A stretch of 64,000 nucleotides of DNA. Origin: Omphalotus guepiniiformis. Lineage: Eukaryota; Basidiomycota; Agaricomycetes; Agaricales; Omphalotaceae. Every line of letters starts with the position of its first letter. The stretch's first letter is position 1. The notes beneath the pieces were generated by a model. It was not told the origin of the DNA, did not search any database, and saw only the letters and a list, made by a program, of their open reading frames with translations. Location: positions 1,364,001-1,428,000 of the forward strand of contig JAQOOI010000021.1 of assembly GCA_028554645.1 (NCBI GenBank). The letters run 5' to 3'. Position numbers and translations under genes: made by a program. Of this stretch, positions 45,245-56,561 are shown one piece after another.

Positions 45245-46563
45245 ATGGCGCAGAACATCACCTACATAGTCGATGACCAAGATGGATCCATTGATTATCT
45301 GTGTCCAGTAACTCAACAGACAGTCGCTGATTCCTTCTTTCGAAACACTTGGACCTCCATCCGAAATCTGTCTTGCGGGGGTGCTTGGTTTCAATATCGA
45401 TTCAACGGTAAGCCCCACAATGTCTTGTAATCGCAATGTAGACCTTGGAGGTTGACCGAAATTGATAGGGACAAGTGTACATATATCAACTCGTTTCTCC
45501 CAGGTCAATTCTGCATATGCTGTTCAAGTCGACGACAGTCCCCTTCTCGTTCAGTCGGGTCAAGGGTTGTACGATTCTCCCACCCTGAGCGATGGAGAGC
45601 ACAGCGTAGTCTACGCATCTGGAAATCAATCTCTCTTCCCTGCCTTTGACTTTCTTACGGTGACTGCCGGCTTGTCTACCAGTCTAAGAGGTCGTTCGAT
45701 CATTGTTGACGATGCAGACTCCACGCTGGTGTATTCCGGTCATTGGCTTACTGAGCCTGTCTCTGCCCTCGCACTGAGCTACGATACCTCGACGTACCTA
45801 GATACTACCCACTGGAGTACGGCGGTGGGAGACTCAGTCTCCTTCGAATTCACAGGTGAGTTTCTTTTGTGCTGCTTCTAATTAATCAAGCATCTCGTTC
45901 TGATTCGTTCCTTTTTTTGTTCTCCTAGGCACTTCGGTTTCAGTATATGGAGTCATACCGTTCTCAAATGGGAATGTCGGTAATGCCGCAGCAGAGTACG
46001 CTATCGATGGAGGGAAGCCGACGGCGATCTCATTTCCTATGGGAAGTAATCAATCACGCACCATACCAATGGCGGAACTCTTCTCTGTGGATTCTCTGGA
46101 GGCAGGGAGACATTCTGTTGTTCTAAATGTAACAGATATACCTGCTGTCGCCAATTTCGGCGCATTCGGACTCGACTTTGTGGTCTATAATGCCTCCTTT
46201 GACAGCATTACTGATGCTAGTTCCGGCGTTGTACCATCTTCCCCGTCAGACGCTGGTGCTCTTGAGGGGGCGCATCCTAATACAGGCGCTATAATCGGAG
46301 GCGTTATTGGAGGCGTTGTTTTTCTACTCACCCTAGCGCGTTTGGTATTGTTCTTGTTGCGGAGACGGAGGATTAGAAAATCTGCTCGGGTGTTCAATGT
46401 TGCAATGGTATCTGCGCCTCGCAAAGAGAGCTTTGACTCCTGGCTTGGTATGTTTCGCCCTCCCTCATGTTCAGAGCACCTGCTAACTTTCTGCCTTTCT
46501 TCTTTTACAGAGGGTAGAACAACGAAGCACGAGTCTCTCACCCCGCCTGAACTGCGGCTATGA
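45245..46563 (+). CDS. Single-pass membrane protein with two tandem lectin-like beta domains
   Basis: Start at 45245 (MAQNITYIVDDQDGSIDYLC). Two related beta-rich units are visible: the first opens ITYIVDDQDGSIDY and contains WFQYRFNGTSVHISTRF; the second opens SIIVDDADSTLVYSGHWLTE and contains VSFEFTGTSVSVYGVIPFSN with AEYAIDGGKPTAI. A Ser/Pro stalk leads to a transmembrane helix (AIIGGVIGGVVFLLTLARLV) and a basic, then polar cytosolic tail (LRRRRIRKSARVF) ending SLTPPELRL. No signal peptide is apparent, so membrane insertion would rely on the helix. Proteins of this plan are common and multiplied in Agaricomycetes but lack assigned function. Four exons with standard introns. Confidence 0.78.
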
Positions 46564-46730
46564 TAGTTTGCTTAGTGCTATCGCTTTCTTGTATCTCGTT
46601 ATTACTTGTACTCGTATCTCTCATGTACTACAACTTTTTAGCAACATACGTCCAGAACTCACTCGAAATGCAGCGAGCCTGATTAAAAATCATGATACGT
46701 ACACGCACATGAAAAATTTATATAGTCCAA

Positions 46731-48024
46731 CTAGAAAATGGGTATGAAATCCTGTATCCTGTCCCTGGCATCCTGAGCGATACACTCTGCAATCCAAGTC
46801 AAATTCCTAATTTCCTGCTCCTTCAATTTCATGTACGCATAGAATACACCATACTGGAACTGCTGGAGGAAGGCCTGCTTGTTCAAGTGTACTTCCGTTT
46901 GGAAGAAGCGGTCCTCCAACTGTGACACTATACCAAGATCGTCTCCTGCGCCATTCCCATTTGCCGTTGAACCTGAATCTGCAAAGAATACGCGATACTC
47001 GCCCACGTTCTCGCAGACCTGGCGGACTTGGTCTATTTCGTCGGCCTTGGCAAGCTGATTGTTGCCTTCGGGGAATAACCGACCGATTGCAGGGAAAAGT
47101 CTTGCACGCTGCTCTTTGGAAAGTTCGGTATTGAAAGAGTTGATGGTGATATTCACGGTTCGGCGGTCAGCCTCAAAGGAGAGGATACGCTGCATGACGT
47201 CTGCGGTGGAACCACCCAGTGTCGCGCAATAACTATAGAAGTCCTCCAGGTAGGCCTTATAAACCGTATTACGAATGATTTCGATATTGAGATCATCGAG
47301 GTCAGAGGCAGAAAGACAATCACGGAAGTAAGGTGCTTGTGGAGCTAGTCAGCAGATGTATGTACCGGTACTAACCCAACGACATACCTAACGGTGTTTC
47401 CACTAGTACGCTCTGAAACAGTTCTTCCACATTTGACGCAACACAGAGAGCTGGCATTGTTTCAAATACTCCCAGAGGATGGCATCGTTCGATTAGTTCG
47501 TGAGTATCACGTTCGTGCAGTGTTCCAGTAATAAGAAGTATAACGTTGTCGATCATGTATGCGTAACTGCACACTAGAAGTGTTAGAGACCATGTAAGGA
47601 GCAGTCGACACAAAGACATACGTGATATAGTCCAAGAATTTGCTGAGAGGTTCCACCGCGTTATTCCTGAGATACTTGAACTGGTCGACAAGAATTTGAG
47701 TAGCCTTCTCAGAAATAGTTGCTGTTGAAATAGGTAACGGTTCATTTGCAAGAAAATTCCCGTAATCTGTTGACGACAACTGTGTCCGGAAATCTGTAGG
47801 ATGAGAGCATCAATCACAAATGCTGCATCTCCAGAGAAGCGTACTCGCCTTCCAGGGTCTCGCACTGCGTCAGATTGGCATAATGGCTTTGGGTGAGTAT
47901 GCCAGCTTTGTATCCTCTCACTGTACCCTCAAGAAAGCCAGAATCGACCTAGAGGTGATGATTCAGTATCATAGATAAAGAGCTCACAACTTGAAAACAT
48001 TACATTGAATAATAGGGCCTCCAT
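46731..48024 (-). CDS. VMA6: V-type ATPase subunit d
   Basis: Peripheral V0 subunit that sits on the c ring and links it to the central stalk. Start at 48024 (MEALLFNV). Exons follow with [130 protein letters not shown] and [20 protein letters not shown]. The last exon contains [40 protein letters not shown] and the terminal [20 protein letters not shown], ending FIPIF at 46731. The match to Vma6 is continuous. Together with the c-type proteolipid gene at 13.3 kb this window holds two V0 genes, though not adjacent. Confidence 0.95.
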
Positions 48025-48451
48025 GGTGAATAGACGTTGAGCAAAGCCGACAGCATTGTGCGGCAGACCATATTTGGGCGACTTTCCCACAACCTCAGGA
48101 GGCTATAGGCCAGGGGCCTGCCGCCTTGCACCAGTCGCAGCCTTCCTTAAAATGAAAAGAATTCTACGTTGTGTCTATTGCCCTCCACGATTGCCAAATA
48201 GTCGCCCTTTCTGTGAGGCGAGCTTTGACAATGGCGCCAGAGACGACACTGTCTCAGTATGTACTTACTAAAGAGTATATTATCTAAAACTACATGGGTA
48301 CAGTATTAATTTGATAATAAGTAGGTAGAATGAAGTGAGGCTTGCAAACTGTTCGTGAATGGGTTGTGTAATGCAGTCAATTGCCATATGAAAACTAGCA
48401 AGTTCCTAACCATGAATGTTTAATGCAATGAAAGAAAAGCGGTAAAAGGTC
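48025..48451. other. Intergenic upstream of VMA6
   Basis: Spacer of 427 bp between tandem minus-strand genes, presumably the VMA6 promoter and the downstream 3' end of the next gene. No gene recognised. Confidence 0.4.
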
Positions 48452-51400
48452 CTAAGCTGAAGCTCGTGTTTTTCTCTTCTTGGGTCGTGAAGTCCGATAA
48501 ATGTATTCGTCGTCGTCACCGTCTGTGTTTTCCTCACCATCAAACTCATGGAAGAAAGCTCGTCTATCTTGTGCGGATTTTCGTAGCGAGCGAAGGCTGG
48601 TAGACAACGATTTGAGGAATTCGTTCTGCAATCGGATCTATATTAGTATTCTTTCGACGTAGACATTTAAAGATGAGACGGACCTTCTCCACATGCACCT
48701 TCGAGCCGGGCTCGGCGCTCATTTCGAGCTTCTTCTTGAGTTCCCGAAGCTGTAATGATTTGTGTAAACCAGTGGTATGCCGTATCATAGTATGTAATCA
48801 CCTTTGCCTGTTCCACTTTCTGAAGGTCTCCCAGGTGTTTAATCCAAGTCTGCAAGTGATTAACCTCTTTCTTTCTCTTCTGGTCGACCATTTTCTCTTC
48901 AACTGTGTAGTTTTGTTCGGCATCCAGGGACTCGTCGTCGGAATCTGGTTCCACGTAAGAAGAGATTGCCGCCGCGCTCCTACGAGGACGTTTCCTCCCT
49001 CGACAAGGGGAATTAGAAGAGAGCAGAGTGCTGGGATGCTCAACGACTACAGAGACTTGAGGAAACGATATGCTCCCCCTTGACCCCTTAGATTTGGTTT
49101 TTATCCGGCTGGAAGTCTTCGACAGATCCCCCTTCACGATATAGTCATCTTCGCTGCGAAAGAACTCTGCACCTGTTTGGATTGCCACAAAAAGCGTGTA
49201 ATTCTAGTGGAAAGATGTTCAATGCTGAGGCTATCATTGATCTCGAAAAGCGCTCACCACTTCCCGACCGAGATGTGCGAGAAGTTGAAAATGTTTGAAA
49301 GTGATCGGGACAGGAGAAGATGCACTGTCATGCAGATAATATCGAAGCACCTGTTGGGTACATATTCAGTTTTCGTCAACGAAAGCAAGCAAGGTGACTG
49401 ACCGAACTATTGTCGTTTACCACGGCATGGGTCATAAACACAGAGGTAACACCGCTGCGTGCTCCAAATACGTTTTTAATCCATTTACTGACTTGGACCG
49501 AATCTTGAAGCAAATTGTTGTCAGCAGGCGAGTAGGCGCTTGATACTGCCAAACACTCACCCTGAGGAACGTGAGATAGATGCAGTTCAGAAGAATAGAG
49601 ATAAGGTAGGTAAATTCTTCTCCGACTTCTTGCGGGAAGGAGTTCGTCTTGACGTATCATTGAAGTCAATGACTCCTGGCCAATGTCGCCCTGCTTGTAT
49701 GTTAGCCAAACAAGCACAACTAGACAATGTTATAAAACTCACTAAGTCGGAGCTAACCAGCTTCTTACCCTCACCAGATATGACATCCATCGAGTCCGAG
49801 TCCTCGGGGCCTGTTTCTGACCCAAAGCTCGAAGCGTTGCGAGGAAGCCCATCCCAAAAGTACATATCTACTGATGGTTTTAACCCCATTTCTCGACATA
49901 GCTTGGCTCGATAACCCGCGCAAGCTTTAGCGTCTTCAGAATCTGGCAGGTCATCTACTCCTAGCTGATAATTGTCCATCACAGTGCGTACGACGGTGTC
50001 ACGGACGCTAGGATGCATGTCATGTAATTTCTTCAGCATCTTACCCTGCCGGAGGACGCCACTTCGTTCAAATCAAGAAAGGACATGACGATGATTTCTT
50101 GACGAACCTTGCAATCTATCTCTAGTAACCTTGTCGCAACATCTTCAACGACAGCCCTCACTTCCTTCATGTTTAAACCCTTCCGACCTTCATCCGACGA
50201 TTCAAATTCTGCGCGCATATAGTCGAAAACAGCGTTAAATCTTTCCATGAACGGATGTATCAATAAGTTATACATGTCCGTGCGCGTCAAGGGTCCGAGT
50301 GGCAGAGGTTCCAACTTTGCTTTAATCGAGGGTACAGGAGTATGCGCATTATCAGAAGATAAGAAAACAGTCACAATAATGACCAGTCGGACGACGGGAT
50401 CGGAAGACGGAAAATCGGTATATAGATGTCGAAGGGTTCCTTGCGTATTAGCGGACGTGATCGAACGGGTCATCAGGAAAAGCTACAAAGACGATAGAAG
50501 TTTCAGTGTCGGCGCTGATAAGCAGGCTGTGATGGGCAAAGGATACCTTGATCAATTCTTCAACAAGAGACCTATAGATGTTTTATGAGTCCACGCTTGT
50601 TCTGATGACCTGTACAAACTTACGATAAATCGAACAGCAGGTCGCCAGACTTGTCGAGCACTTTCAGAGCGTTGTATCCAGTCTCGTTGAGTTTGGCTTC
50701 CATACATATTTCCGCTGCGACGGTACGGCTTAGAAACATCCTACAATGGCAATCTGAGTGTAAAGTCAATGAGAGGCGATTAAGGACGCACGTGGGATCA
50801 AGGCGACAAAGCTCCCGAACATTCTGTACGATGTCTTCTACGGTCCGGTCGTTTGCTGCCGGAATACTCTCGAACATCTTGCGGAAGACAAAGTCGCGAT
50901 ACTGCCAAAAAAAAAATCAGAAATATATTTCGGTACTGGGGGATACTACACACTTTGCTGTCCATGTAGAACCCATTGGTGACGGCGTACGGAAGAAGCC
51001 GTGGCTCGATAGCCAACACCAGCGGGAACTGTGCCATTAAGGGATCCTTTCGAAGATCCAATTCAGAATTATGACTTCAACTATTGCTCGAATACTGATA
51101 CCTTGACAGAAAAGGGGATGAACTGAAACAAGATATGAGGATGTAAGATGATAGTGACAGGACCACAACGCACGTTATACTTCTCCAAAAGTTCGCGGAT
51201 GGTCTCCCAACTGGTTTGCCTAAGACTTGGAGGATACCGACTCTCCTTGAGGAATGAGGAGAAAATGGATCCATCGTCCAGTCCCTGTGAAACCATGAAC
51301 AAATGGTCTTGATCCAGTTACAATAAATTTACTGTACCCACCTTTTCACGAGGAATTTCGCCATAACGCTCTGACGCAAGTTGCAGGAAATATATGAAAA

Positions 51401-51824
51401 CTGGAAGGGGAACACTGCGGACCCATTTTGTCTTGATGAAATGAGACTGCGTGAAGAAGTAATGATGCATTGCAACTTGAATGAGGTATCTAGAGAGATG
51501 TGCTCCGCTGGACATCAAAATCTGCCGATGTCAATCACGTAGTGCAGGAGGAGTATGATGGGAGGGGAAACATATGAAAATTGAGCAAATGTTTCATGGC
51601 GACAGACACTCAGGAATATCACGTACGTCAAGCACTCTTTCATTAACAATCTTTCCACGTCCTAGAGCCTCAAAGACAGCATGTGCAGGGCCATAGCGTG
51701 TCAAGAAATAGCGGGCACGAGTGTAGGAATCTTGCGAGAAATAATAGAAACGCTTTGAAAGGAGGATAAAAGAGCTTGGATCATGCAGTTCATATAATAT
51801 TAGCTGAAGAATTTCGTCTGCCAT
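48452..51824 (-). CDS. Large conserved basidiomycete protein, F-box-like N-terminus
   Basis: Start at 51824: MADEILQLILYELHDPSSFI, then LLSKRFYYFSQDSYTRARYF, which resembles an F-box-like helix pair. A long helical region follows: SSGAHLSRYLIQVAMHHYFF, QSHFIKTKWVRSVPLPVFIY, DDGSIFSSFLKESRYPPSLR, DPLMAQFPLVLAIEPRLLPY, YRDFVFRKMFESIPA, VRELCRLDPT, MTRSITSANTQGTLRHLYTD and LTRTDMYNLLIHPFMERFNA. The C-terminal part is basic and low in hydrophobics (SPCRGRKRPRRSAAAISSYV, NHLQTWIKHLGDLQKVEQAK) and ends in SRPKKRKTRASA with TAG at 48452-48454, consistent with nuclear targeting. I recall the same overall protein in other Agaricomycetes without a known function. Many short introns. Start and stop frames are clear; some internal junctions are inferred. 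Confidence 0.78.
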
Positions 51825-52171
51825 TCAGTACATAGTTTTGAGCATACACGACACTGTGATGTAGTGGCATGGCGTACCACAAAGACGGTCCATGACACCT
51901 GCACGGCTAGGGATCAAGAATGAAGACGAACGACTCGAAAACAACGCCCCGCCGTGGCCTACTACGACGAGAGCAAAAAAAAAAAAGCGGTGTAGGTGGT
52001 GGTCAAGAAGAAAGGCGTAAAATGCGATCGGAGTTATGCTGCCGTATCAGGCACTGCTAAATCAGGATTCAGGACCACCTTGCTACTTCGCGAGTGACTT
52101 AAATAATTCAATTCGCGGGAGAGGCATGTTCACATAGAAAAAAGTTTAAGTTTAATCCAGATTAGATGCAT
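51825..52171. other. Intergenic between tandem minus-strand genes
   Basis: Spacer of 347 bp with a 12-base A run near 51966-51978. No gene recognised. Confidence 0.4.
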
Positions 52172-53379
52172 CTACAAGCTCAAAACATCCTTCGATAGTA
52201 ACCCTTCCAGATCCTCCATGGTAGCTTCCAGTCCCTCATCTGTAGGCGTGGGTTGAACGCATCAAAGTTAACCTCCTCCAACTTCGTGAGAATGCTGCAC
52301 ACTGGAACCTTGAGTCAATGAAAAGGAAATATTCAATATCCACCAATGTATCAGCATTGCCCGACAAGATCGAAAGCCACCCTATCACTCACCCCTGCCA
52401 GAAATACAGGCATAGCCTGTTGTGGCACTTTGCCTTCGTATCCCCCTTCTTCAAACATATGTCGGGCGGTCATTACATGATCGTTGGCCAATGTTGCAAA
52501 TTCAAACACCGCATCTTCGATACCTTGGGCGTCCGAGCCTTTACGAAAAACTTCCTCTTGTACTACTCCGTGTTTTGCGGTAATCTCAGCAGGAATCACC
52601 ATCCGTCCATTTCTCGCGTGAAACGGAACCGCACGAAGGAGGGTAGTAAAAGTCTGAGCTACTCCAAGATGTGATGCTGTATGTGACAGCGTGGATGACG
52701 GAAGCGAAAGCAAGGAAAGCAACAAATATAGCAGGGACGAAGAGGTCGATTCGGCATGAGATGTCAGGGATTCGACAGTAAGGTGGACCGGCATTTGGAG
52801 CTCAGCATCCTTCGGATCTTTTAAGTCATCCAGAACAAGAATAACTCAGAAAAGGAGCTCAGCATCGCGGGCGTCGATGATGCGTTTAAAATGATAAGCT
52901 GGTAAATTGGCTGTGAGGGATGCGCTGTGCAGCGCTAACGCAATGGGATGCTGTGGGGGGTTTCCCTACGAATAAAGTCAGTTAGTATATTGTAGCAGCG
53001 GATCTACAATCACGCACAGTAGAAATACTCTTCACAGCATCCCTCCAGAATTGCATTCTCATCATGCCAATACTAGAATTTGAAACATTATCTTGGATCA
53101 TGGCTAGTTCTGTCTGTGAGCCATTAGATTCAGTACAGAATCTATTGAGAACATTGATTGACGCACAGAGAACGCTTTTAGTGCAAAGTACCCACCTTGA
53201 AGCTCCTTTGGAAAGAACTGTGCAATTAGATAGGATTCATAGTCATGTTTTCGAACGAAATCCCTGCAATAATGAAAAGGTTCGGCGTTTCCACCTTGCG
53301 TCGAGTAATGCTTTAAGAAGCTCCTTTTGCAAACTAGCCGGGAAGCATTATACCGCTGCAGTCGCCACGCTAAAAGCAT
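52172..53379 (-). CDS. NDUFAF6: Mitochondrial complex I assembly factor NDUFAF6 (squalene/phytoene-synthase-like)
   Basis: Assembly factor for the ND1-containing part of NADH dehydrogenase, built on the squalene/phytoene synthase fold without the prenyl-transferase function. Start at 53379: MLLAWRLQRYNASRLVCKRS, rich in Arg and Ser, fits a mitochondrial presequence. Next, FHYCRDFVRKHDYESYLIAQ, FFPKELQGGYFALKAFSVEL, GMMRMQFWRDAVKSI, HPIALALHSA, FKRIIDARDAEL, HLTVESLTSHAESTSSSLLY, LGVAQTFTTLLRAVPFHARN and MPVFLAGV follow in family order. The C-terminus ends EDLEGLLSKDVLSL with TAG 52172-52174. The aspartate-rich motifs of true synthases are replaced (RDFVRKHDYE keeps only part), as expected for NDUFAF6. 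Divergent from PSF1 with 87 bp between starts. Confidence 0.88.
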
Positions 53380-53481
53380 TCAGAGATTTGACTGGCAGAC
53401 TGAGAGAAGGAAGAATAGTCACAAATGTGACAAGATGTGACGTTTACTTCTTCAACGCGCTCCACGATGAGCGAGACGCGT
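53380..53481. promoter_or_regulatory. Short bidirectional promoter with MCB-like motifs
   Basis: The NDUFAF6 and PSF1 start codons are separated by 87 bp, so both promoters must share this interval. An ACGCG core lies at about 53454-53458 and a perfect MCB hexamer ACGCGT at 53476-53481, just inside the PSF1 coding sequence. TGTGAC repeats (53426, 53435) are also present. MBF binding is inferred. Confidence 0.5.
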
Positions 53482-54075
53482 CAATTCGGCGACCTCGCCA
53501 CTCAGCTCGTCATGGAATCGCGTCGATCTACTCAGACAGATACTCTCCTCAAATATAACGATTTCCTAGTCCGTTCTCTCATTCGGGAGCAGCGCGATCT
53601 CGAACGGGCGGCCGAATCGCTCGAAGCAGCCGTAGAAGAGACTGGCGGACCTCCTCCTGCTCTCTTGATCATACAAACTGCAATCTCTCGGAATAAACGA
53701 TGTCTCCTAGCTTATCACTCTCATCGTATAGACCGTCTAAGGGACTTGTACTGGGCTATCGGCGGCGCTCTTCCTCATATCCTGTCAAATCAAGATATCA
53801 GGAGCAAGCTTTCACCTCATGAGGTTGATTACCTCCGACAGTACAATGGTTCAGTGATGGAACTTCGCTCAGAGTTCTCGCACGAGTTAGATATTACTGC
53901 CAGCATCACGAATCCACCAAAAGACTTACATGTTCTTGTACACGTAGTCAAGGATTGTGGAGTGATCCAGACCGAGCTGGGCACTATCGATTTTCAAAAA
54001 GGACAAAGGTTCATGGTCCGGCGTGCAGATATTGAACATCTTATTGTGCAAGGATTTCTCGAAGAAGTATCATAG
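53467..54075 (+). CDS. PSF1: GINS complex subunit PSF1
   Basis: Component of the GINS tetramer (CMG replicative helicase). The start at 53467 gives MSETRQFGDLATQLVMESRR; an in-frame ATG 30 bp upstream would add ten residues and is less conserved in character. The body reads LLKYNDFLVRSLIREQRDLE, then KRCLLAYHSHRIDRLRDLYW, AIGGALPHILSNQDIRSKLS and PHEVDYLRQYNGSVMELRSE, the strongly conserved PSF1 core. The C-terminal beta domain contains DLHVLVHVVKDCGVIQTELG and KGQRFMVRRADIEHLIVQGF, ending LEEVS. Length is 202 residues, normal for the family, and there are no introns, which is exceptional in this window. Confidence 0.95.
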   Translation: MSETRQFGDLATQLVMESRRSTQTDTLLKYNDFLVRSLIREQRDLERAAESLEAAVEETGGPPPALLIIQTAISRNKRCLLAYHSHRIDRLRDLYWAIGGALPHILSNQDIRSKLSPHEVDYLRQYNGSVMELRSEFSHELDITASITNPPKDLHVLVHVVKDCGVIQTELGTIDFQKGQRFMVRRADIEHLIVQGFLEEVS

Positions 54076-54119
54076 GTCGGTTCTCGCTCTAAGTTGTGTC
54101 ACATGGAGGTTCACTATGG

Positions 54120-54504
54120 TTAAATTTTAGCATTTTCCTGTACTATTACCGGTTTGCTCTGGTGTTTCTTACATGGTAAGAGCGCCAAGTCCCTGGTGGG
54201 TGTATTCAGGATAAGCATATCTCGTCCAGCCATCTTACACAATCTGCATAGGTGCTGCAATGTCCAATGGGCCCACTCGCGAGTCCAAACCTGGTCATCT
54301 ACAGTAGGTGTAGATGGAACATGACCTTTACCGACGTCGTTGTTGAGCTGTTCCATTCTTTTCCAATCATAGCTCGTGGTGGAAGGAACGCTATAAGGCA
54401 GCTCGGGATTACCTCTTTCGACTCTTGCCGGTCAGGAGCTTGACGATATAGAGGGCTGCAGAGAGTAGCTTGCTAGATCCGATGGTGTCAAGGAGACTCT
54501 CGCT
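54120..54504 (-). CDS. Possible small gene of unknown function
   Basis: Two frames can be joined across a gtaatc...aaaag intron: SESLLDTIGSSKLLSAALYI followed by VKLLTGKSRKR, then MEQLNNDVGKGHVPSTPTVD and a C-terminus ending VIVQENAKI with TAA at 54120-54122. The first part reads as an amphipathic helix. No start codon for the first exon is clear (it follows a ctcctag acceptor), so upstream exons may be missing, or the second exon alone may be coding from its own ATG at 54356. No family recognised. It lies in the gap between PSF1 and SDHAF1 on the opposite strand. Confidence 0.28.
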
Positions 54505-54760
54505 CTAGGAGATGACCGAAGCCTGCGGAAGGAATTCTGTAAACTCAACTTTACAAATTAATTTTTGGTTCACAAACGGACGATGTAATAAGTACTGCAT
54601 ATACATAAACTGCTTTCTGTCGGGCAGTGCCGTATATCGTGTTCAACCTGAACAGCCTGAACGTTATTTAAAGTATGTAAATTATAATAACTTGAACCTT
54701 GCGAGGTTTCACACCGACCGTACGACCGCGGGTCCACGTGCCGCTGGCTTTTCACTTTCT

Positions 54761-55124
54761 ATGTCATCTCTGCGGAGGTCCGGACTGCAGAGAGAGGTTT
54801 TAAGTCTCTATAGACGGTTAGAATTTCCCTTTTAAGTATCCTTCTTCGCGTTGAACATCAAGCTTTAGAGCGCTTCGCATGGTCAGCACCAAACCGCTGT
54901 CCGCTCGGGACAAATTCACGCTCTACATCAGATACACATTCCGGACAAACGCGTCGAGCGTGTCACCCAGAGACGTCAGTGCTATTGAGCATCTCATGAG
55001 GAAAGGCAGAAGGCAATTGGAGATGTACGAAGATCCGTCTGTGAAGGATTGCTGGGTTTCAGAGGATATGAAACGCTGGGCAGAGTCTCATCCTTACCGA
55101 ACAGTACTTCGACATTCGGAATAG
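54761..55124 (+). CDS. SDHAF1: Succinate dehydrogenase assembly factor SDHAF1 (LYR protein)
   Basis: LYR-motif protein of the mitochondrial matrix that helps insert iron-sulfur clusters into the Sdh2 subunit of complex II. Exon 1 (54761-54816) encodes MSSLRRSGLQREVLSLYRR with the SLYRR motif. A 52-nt intron (54817-54868) joins it to ALRMVSTKPLSARDKFTLYI, RYTFRTNASSVSPRDVSAIE, HLMRKGRRQLEMYEDPSVKD and a tail ending RTVLRHSE. The product is 103 residues, close to the size of Sdh6/SDHAF1. The R-x-R-F/Y-T-F segment followed by DVSAIEHLMRKGRRQLE matches the family pattern. Convergent with the uL29m gene at 82 bp. Confidence 0.88.
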
Positions 55125-55205
55125 TGTTTTCGGCGACATAGTGCAACAATTATCGCTTCGCATTAATGAGATATGTGTGTACCATTAAGTATCTAGACTA
55201 GAATG

Positions 55206-56343
55206 CTACCTTCGACGTCTGCCTCTTGTCGAACTACCGACGTCTCCGAACAAACCAGCTGTCGCCACTTCTGAAGCACTTTCTGGGGTCTGGCGCTTTC
55301 GCGCAACAGGTTGAGGCGCTGATTCGCTTCCCTCTGTCTCGAGTTTAACGGGTGCAGCTGCAGGGCCTTCTACCTGTACGTCCTCTTCTGGAACGAACTC
55401 CTCCGCTACAACCTCTGCCTTGGTGTGCTTTTCATCTTTAGTCGCAACGACGTCGGACGCTGTTTCAACTTGGCGACTATTCTGCAGCTCCTGATGCTTC
55501 ATTCTCCTCGATTCCTTGATCGCCCTTCGCCTTTCCAAGTATTTCTGCCTTTTTTCGAACAGCGCACGCTCTTTCTTGTGCTCGGCAATTTGGTAGTCGA
55601 GGACCATTTGGTCTATATGATCCTCTTTCTCTTTTTCTGCAAGTTGAAGGGCACCTTCATATGCAAGACGCCGCTCGTTCAGTACATATTTAATGCGAGC
55701 CATAGATTTTCGGCACTGTTAGAAAGAGTAACGTTAGTGGTGTGCATGCATCGAGTACAAGCATATTACTGACCTGCCTGACTCGAGCATTGAAAGTAAC
55801 TAGAAGTTTCATGACTCCAAGACGTCTAACTTCTTCTTTTTGAGTTGCAAGTAAGTTCCTTTCTCTCAGGAGAATGTACCACAGAGTGTGCAGGTCTTGA
55901 AAACTTTTGAGACGTAGCTCTGCGGCCTTCCACGACCGTCCTACAGCTCAGTCATATGGGGAGTGTCATAATAGAACAGTCAAGTATAACATACCACTTG
56001 GAGAACGCTCCATTATCCTACTGCCCCCGACAGTTTCGTATTGCGCCTCCCCCTCATACGTTTTGCCGTCCTTTCCCTGTTCCCTCTTACGGAAAAACGC
56101 GTAAAGGCCATGATCAGGCCTCACGGGCACACGGTTCCCCAGCCTGACAGCCGTGACCGTTTCAAGTGAAGAAGTCGAAGTCGGTGTCTGGGCAGCATCG
56201 GAAGCTGGAATAGCACCCGGAGGAGGTTGGCTGATCGCTGAGGGTGCATTATGCGATGCATTTGTGGAAACAACTTCAGCGAAATTTCGGGTGAGACGTA
56301 GCGGTCGACATTTTGAAGAGTGCCGAAGAATGCTCAGCATCAC
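55206..56343 (-). CDS. MRPL4: Mitochondrial large-subunit ribosomal protein uL29m
   Basis: Mitochondrial relative of bacterial L29 at the polypeptide exit site. Start at 56343 ([20 protein letters not shown]), a mitochondrial-type presequence. After an Ala/Thr/Pro region comes [17 protein letters not shown], then, across an intron at 55932-56000, [20 protein letters not shown] and [20 protein letters not shown], the diagnostic MRP-L47 segment, followed by [20 protein letters not shown] and [21 protein letters not shown] long charged coiled helix ([20 protein letters not shown]) and an acidic tail complete the protein, ending TRGRRRR at 55206. The long C-terminal extension is typical of fungal members. 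Confidence 0.92.
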
Positions 56344-56508
56344 TTTGCTTTAGTCTGAAGCAGGTCTGAAGTGAAAGCAGATTACTATTACAGCCGACAA
56401 GTAGGCGAAACTCAGTATGTACTTGACAAGCCAATGCCAAACAAGAGCAGCGCCCACGGCCTCATGTGGCACTTAACACTATCCAACACACAACGTGGAG
56501 CCGTGTAT

Positions 56509-56560
<52 letters not shown>
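56509..56560 (+). repeat. (TAC)17 microsatellite
   Basis: An uninterrupted TAC trinucleotide run of 52 bases, between the uL29m start and the 3' end of the F-box gene. The frame that would read it as a polytyrosine run has no other coding support. Confidence 0.95.
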
Positions 56561-56561
<1 letters not shown>

